Notes under the pieces: model-generated | Told to the model about the DNA's origin: nothing | The model's input: only the letters and a program-made list of their open reading frames with translations | Databases searched by the model: none | Assembly: GCA_963921425.1 (NCBI GenBank) | Contig: OY992840.1 | Span: 11,038,501-11,102,500 of the forward strand | Length of the DNA: 64,000 bases | Reading direction: 5' to 3' | Origin: Dryas octopetala | Taxonomy: Eukaryota; Streptophyta; Magnoliopsida; Rosales; Rosaceae | Program-made: the position numbers and the translations under genes | Shown: positions 58,103-64,000 of the stretch, one piece after another | Layout of the letters: each line of letters opens with the position of its first letter | How positions within the stretch are numbered: the first letter of the stretch is position 1

Positions 58103-61100
58103 TTATGATGAAAGCGCAAGCTCGGCCCATGCCAAAGAAGATGCCTTGAGCTCAATGGAAACCGATGTGTCAATTCTGCTCTCCAGCATGGCGCTTAGTT
58201 CCTGCATGGACGGCCGCTTGGTAGGCTCTTGATGGATGCAAACATTTACCACCTCACATATAACTTTGAGGTCATCATAGCTGAAATGTTTCAGTTCAGG
58301 ATCCACCACATAAGGCATTACCTCTGGCAGCTCAAGGTAGTCTTTGGCCTGCAGAAGAGAGAAGCCTAAGTTTTTAGTGCACAGCTAGCATAAACTATAC
58401 TTTTCTCAGTTTACCGTGGGAGAAAATTTGACAAACATTAAACTTTCAGAAACTTACCCATTCTACCAAGTCCCCCTTATCCTTGCAGTATGGAGGCCTC
58501 CCACTGATTATCTCCAGTAGAAGTACGCCAAAAGCATAAACATTGCCTTGAACATCCAGGTGGCGTGCTTCCATAGAATTTGGAAGAACACAAATAGCAC
58601 CTTGGCTACCAATAGAATTTGAGTTCTTTTCTGACCTCGCAAGAATTGTCTTCCAACTTTCAAAATCAACCAGCTACAGTTGAAACCAGGAATAATGTTA
58701 TTATAGCCATCGACTCATATCATGTCGATTTATGGACTTTTCATATAGCTAAATCAATTATGAACAAGAAAAATATATTTCTGAATTAAAGAATTTAAGA
58801 AGATTTTTGGCATGCATACCTTAGGTAAAAAATCTTCTGTAAGATATACAGCACTAGAATTTAACTCTGATATGGTAAATGGGGGCTCAAGTTCTGAGTG
58901 AAGATACTTGAGTCCCCGAGCAATGCCTAATATAATCTTCATGCGCCGTGTCCAACTTAACTGGAATCCTTCTCCATCTGCAGCAAAATAAATTCTGGTT
59001 AGAGATCATGAGACCTTTTATAGCAATCAAATGAGGTTAAAAGAAGGAATCATCACTTACAATGGAGGTGCTCATACAGTGTCCCGTTTGAGGCATATTC
59101 AAAAACGAGCATCCTCGTAAATGGGGTGCTCTCACTACAATAACCCAGTAATTTTCCTGTATTCTGATGACTTAATCTTGCCAACTCTGTCACCTCTCTC
59201 TGAAAATAGAGTTCAAGATAGCCTGTCCAATTCTCTTCCTTAATGCAAAGGGATATCACAGCAATCTCAGGCCCACCTTTCATGTTACCCTTGTAGACCA
59301 AACTATCAGGTGAGGATCCAATAATGTTGCTGAAGTCTTCACAGGCTACTTCAAGCTCTTGTCTGCTGAATCTGACAACATCTTTCAACATCTCGGAATC
59401 TGTATAAAAATCACCAACCAAATCAACACTGTTGTTTTCCCATATACACACTCAAAGATTTCAATTGCACTAAGGCACATGCAATAAGGAACAAACCTAT
59501 GCAGACTGTAGTATGGTCCTTTTCACTTGCTGATTTCTTCCAAGGAATTATGATAGACGATTTGTTATTGCATTTCTGAAGAGCAGTGACAACAGCAACT
59601 AGAAAGAGAGAGCACACCATGGTTCCTGTCACTACTTCCAGAGCCAAAAGCCAGGCAGGTTTCGAAGTCTCCTGATGTTTGGCCACATCTTTAGCAGTTC
59701 TGTGCTTTGGGTTAGCTCCTGGACGGCCTTTCGGAGGTGGAGCACCAGCTACAAAGAACCAACAAAAAACAAGTCACTAACTATAATAATCCGTATTGAA
59801 ATGTCAATTGCCACAGATCAGAGCCAGTATTATAAAAATTAACTATGCATTGAGTTAACAAAACTTTCAAACGACATATTCTATTAAAATATGGATTCAA
59901 TAACATTAGAAAGCCTTAAATTAAGCCATTTCAGCATCACCAGGTTGAGATTTAACTAAATCTGAGGATGTCCACTCAGAAAGGACGAACACTTGTTTAC
60001 ACTTTTAATGTTCTTAAGGGGTTTGTGTTCATTTCCCATTTTAAAAGTTCATTGAAATTATTAAGCAATATATAAGCACCTATAGACAGTTCATCAACTT
60101 AAAACCATATAATCATGTCATACATACCACATAGCTCTGCAGGACGCTGCTTGGGATCTTTTTGCAGACAATTTCCTTGAAAACTTGACCTGCATGGAAT
60201 AACTTAGGTAAATGAAGGTTGGCAAACAGCATAAAATCCACAATGACAGAGGGTCAGGATTCCAGGTAGTAATTTTCAAAACAACACGAACTTAGCAGAT
60301 TAAATTATTACTTGGCATGAACATGAAAATAATACAACCCACTAATTAGTACAGTAAATTGATCAAGTTAGTTCCAAATACAAATAATCCAATTTTGACA
60401 CAACAAACTTGTTTAAGTTGCATTGTAGAAAAGGAATTTCTGACCAATTTTCTTTTTCATTTCTTGATTTGGTATTGTATGAATCCTTGTAGAACTAGAA
60501 CTTTTATTCTTGGTTTTGTTAGCACCTAGAATGAATGTAATTTTGTTTTATGGGAATGTATGAGTCATGAATTTGGTTTAGAGATAAGAGGGTCCTATTA
60601 TTGAGTATTTTGTTTACGAGATATGTGTCGACTCGAACACGACACCATTAATAAACAAGTCAAGTTAATGTCAAATCATTTAACATAAATAATTAAAAAG
60701 GTCGGGATTGATTAATACTCAAGGAGGACCCAAAATGATATGACATAAAAATTGCACAATTCGATAGTCGCACTTAGTTGGGACAATACCTGGGTAGATA
60801 CTCCAAGCACTTAGGTATGTTACCAACAAAGAAGTTGTATGAGAAATCTGCAACTTTTAACTGAGATGACCGACAAAGGCCTGTTGAGTTTGAGCTTGAG
60901 GCATACCTGAAACAGAAAGAAAACTATCACAAACAAAATAGGAGAAATAAAACCTTAAAGATCTAACGTAACATTCAAAAAAACTTCTCAAAATCTTTGG
61001 CGTAGTGACAGTCAAATTTAAATGAAGTCCTCGCTAGAGCTTGAACTTTATCCCCACTTACTTGTCTCTGAATCATACTACTATGTTTACACCCACATTT

Positions 61101-62656
61101 TTCAAGAAACAAGAACAATGTACTAAATACAGTGCCAATGATCCACATGGCATGCAAGAGACAATGCTGTATGATCAACACCAATTAAAAAAAAAAAAAA
61201 AAAAACAAATAAAATATTCTGATTAGCTTAGCCAAGTTTATGATGATATGCAATAGTAACCTTTTTTTCTATCCTCAACATTAGTTTTTGCTCGAAAAGC
61301 ATCTATCTTAGCATAAATACAGTTGCAGAAATTGTTTAAACACTTTTGCATTCTTCTACTTACATCCCATGTAGGTTAGGTGTGAATCCTGTATAGCCAT
61401 TGGCAGGAACAGTTCCTTGAAGCTTATTCCTATCCAAACGAAGTTCCTCAAGGTATGCCAAATTGCCAAGATCAGAAGGTAGCCTACCAGACAACCCATT
61501 TGACTGAAGGTTTCTGCAACAAAAATAATAAATCTCACAGTAAGAGAAATCCAAAACAACCCAAAATTTTAAACATAATCCAAATATTAATTCCCAGTAC
61601 ATTTTTACAACACTGGTTAAGTTCCCAAGCTCGGGAGGAATTGGCCCGGTGAGTTCATTCACCCCCAAATCTAAGATCTTGAGGTATTTTAACAAGCCCA
61701 GTTCTTTAGGTATTATTCCAAGCAGCTTGTTCCCATGCAAAATTCTATAAAACAGGAAGACAAAATTCCAAGCTTCAGCCATCACAATATGAAAATAAAA
61801 ATGAAATTAAGAGAATAGGATTTCAGAATGACACGTGGGGAAAAAGCATACAGTTCTTGCAAGAAGCTCAGATGAGCCAAGTCTGGTACAAGAAATCCCC
61901 TTATAGATGAACCGGAAATGTTACTGCAAAAGAAAATCCAAAACAAAGTGGCAGGAAACATTACAATAAAGTGTATACCATTCATTCTGAAATTCTAGCA
62001 ACAAAAGGAATGTAATTGTGGAAACAATATGCAATGATTCGGCACTAACAAAGACAAGACCATCCTTACATCTTTATAACATGGTCTCGAGCCATAGAAC
62101 ATGTAATGCCGGACCAGCCACAAGGATCCCCATCCAAGGAATTCCAATTGGACAAAACTAGACGTGGGTCTTCATATATAGCTTCCTTAAAGGTTGTAAG
62201 GGCCCAAACTGTGCAAAATCCATTTTTAACTCAGAAAATCTACTAACACAACAAATGGGCAATTAAACAAATAATTACACTACATCCTGTTCTTATTTTT
62301 TCAGCAAACAACAGAGTCTAACACTTAAACCAAAACTAGCAATACGACACAATCACAACCCACAATCCTCAATCCTAAACAATTTTCCATCAAATGAAAC
62401 GATAAGAAACTTTGCTTAGCTCAGTTATGGTAAAGTTTCTTGTCAATGTAACAACACAAAACGCAAGATTGACAATCTAAAATTCTTGTTCCCCCCACAT
62501 TTTCTTAGCAACAAAATGGAGATTTACAGAAATCAAGATCTGAGAAAGAGTGACTAAACAGAAACACATACCTTCCTTTGATGCAAATGAATCACAACGC
62601 ACAAAAAAAATCCCGGATATCAAACACAAAAGCTGAAACAAGGCCAATGCTCCCAT
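58103..62656 (-). CDS. LRR receptor-like kinase with degenerate kinase domain
   Basis: Twelve exons from 62656 down to 58103: 62656-62572, 62208-62070, 61923-61852, 61744-61601, 61513-61364, 60906-60790, 60189-60128, 59748-59497, 59399-59061, 58977-58820, 58673-58458, 58348-58103; 659 residues. Signal peptide (MGALALFQLLCLISGIFFV), LRR N-cap (FKEAIYEDP, NWNSLDGDPCGWSGITC), about four LRRs, a Pro/Lys-rich juxtamembrane stretch, one membrane segment (LALEVVTGTMVCSLFLVAVV) and a cytosolic kinase-like domain. It matches the At1g63430/At5g41180 family (from memory). The kinase lacks key residues: the VAIK lysine region reads EIAVISLCIK, the HRD loop is replaced by FTISELNSSAVYL, and DFG reads DFE. 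So it is predicted to be a pseudokinase that signals as a scaffold or co-receptor at the plasma membrane. The LRR exons follow the one-repeat-per-exon pattern. Confidence 0.94.
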
Positions 62657-64000
62657 TTTTTTTCAGTTTCCTCAAAGACAAACAGTACCCAGAAGAACTC
62701 ATCCACCCATCGCTCAGAAAAAGAAATTAAAAGCCAAGCAAAAGAAGGAAAAAAGAAACCCAGTGGGGCTTAAAGCTTTGGGCTTTATAAAAGAATAAAA
62801 CCTACACACCAAATTCAAGATCCTACTAATACTGTAAATCTACTACTTACTACTACAATGGGGTTGGCCCAGTTGGGTTATACGAACAAAGTAGAAAGAG
62901 AAATGCTACCCGGAAATGAAAAAGCTAAAAGATTCTTGAAACAAATACCGCTGAGCTTGAAATCCAAGGCTGTGGCAACTACCCACTAAAACAAGTCACT
63001 AGCTAGTGAGGAAAATGAAGCAAAATTTGGAAGGTGAAAGCTACCCAGAAGACGTAGACTGCAAAACTTGGATTCAAAGAGAGGTTTGCTAGCTAATGCT
63101 GCCAGTAAAAGCTTAGCCAGAACGAAAAAGCAAAAGAAAAGAAATAATGGATAACAAAATCCCAGAGAGACAGAGAGAGTACTTTCTTTAAAATGGCGGT
63201 TTTAGGTGGTAGTTTTTTTTTTTTTTTGGCTTTTGATTAGTGGGTTTCGGTGTCGTATGAGTTTCTGGATTTTTTCTTCTTTTTTCTGGATTTTATTAAA
63301 GCAACTGCTAAAAATTGACTGATTAATTCGAGTGTACTTTAGACAAAAAAAAAACAATTCTCGTGTACTGTATATATCTCGTGATTCGATATATGAGAAT
63401 TTAATATCTCAGAAGCTGTGATAGGGTGTGGTGTGAGCATCGTAAGAAGGTGGGCTACATGGATCAGATCGTCGTGGAATGGATCGGACAGATGACATTA
63501 CAAGACAGCTCAAATGTGGGTCGCAGCCAATCAATGGGCCACGTAATTTGGTGGTTGCACTTTCATCATTGGATATTAGTCATATTACTTTTTAAAATTA
63601 AATGATCGACAATATTACTTTTGTTTTGTCAAGGTCGACAATTACTTAAAAAAATAATATTGGTTTTTTATGAAATAAAAATAAAATAAAAGAATTGGTG
63701 ACCATATTGTTTGGCATTTTGTATGTGTTTGTACAATTGTACCTAGAGCATACCTTTCTTCTTTAGTTCTTTTTATTATTGAGGTTTAGAGAATAATGTT
63801 TTGAGTAAAAACAAAAACCATCCTCTATTTATAACTCACTATTACACATTTTTAAAATTCAGCTCTCTATTATTATTCTTTTTTATCTTTCCTCTCATTC
63901 TATCTCCTTTAATTAACTATCAGGTAGAAAAATAATTTTTCATCTAATAACATTTTAAATATTCACTTTTTTAATATAAAGCACACAATAATATGTATCT
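62657..64000. other. 5' flank of the LRR-kinase gene
   Basis: Probably contains the 5' UTR and promoter; a GA/CT-rich zone near 63165-63180 and a poly(T) run at about 63213-63229 are visible. No further gene up to the window edge. Confidence 0.5.

Overview
The window is plant nuclear DNA, very probably from a eudicot and plausibly a rosid with a compact genome such as a Rosaceae tree (low confidence). It is AT-rich, its genes have short GT-AG introns, and between the genes lie many small non-autonomous transposable elements. I saw no bacterial, organellar or viral genes, no rRNA, no tRNA gene and no CRISPR array. Exon boundaries were set by hand from splice signals, reading frame and family knowledge, and each spliced model gives an uninterrupted frame.

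Layout. 1-6.2 kb is intergenic with a broken receptor-like-protein LRR fragment. 6.5-11.4 kb (+) encodes an 1,108-residue NT-C2/coiled-coil protein. 13.9-23.8 kb (-) is a cluster of three LURP-one-related (LOR/DUF567) genes: two intronless tandem copies and one with two introns. A tandem array of a TRIM retrotransposon sits beside the second copy. 24-30.8 kb is gene-poor and holds at least three non-autonomous DNA elements. 30.8-31.8 kb (-) is a small heavy-metal-associated-domain protein without metal-binding cysteines. 32.4-49.4 kb is a duplicated region: two nearly identical Rumi-like GT90 glycosyltransferase genes about 10.3 kb apart, a GT90 relic, two further GT90 upstream fragments, pieces of an Argonaute PIWI-domain gene on the opposite strand, a 1.5-kb foldback and a hAT element. 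50.4-51.7 kb (+) is an actin-depolymerizing factor, 54.0-56.7 kb (+) is the ribosome-biogenesis nuclease NOB1, and 58.1-62.7 kb (-) is an LRR receptor-like kinase that looks catalytically dead.

The genes do not form a pathway; this is an ordinary plant gene neighbourhood. From memory, the combination (NT-C2 coiled coil, LOR, GT90, LRR-kinase, NOB1) resembles Arabidopsis neighbourhoods around At1g63300-At1g63430 and At5g41140-At5g41190, so it may be an old conserved block. The novelty lies in the GT90/Argonaute duplication and decay, the tandem TRIM array and the foldback. I did not find convincing evidence for an undescribed biological system.
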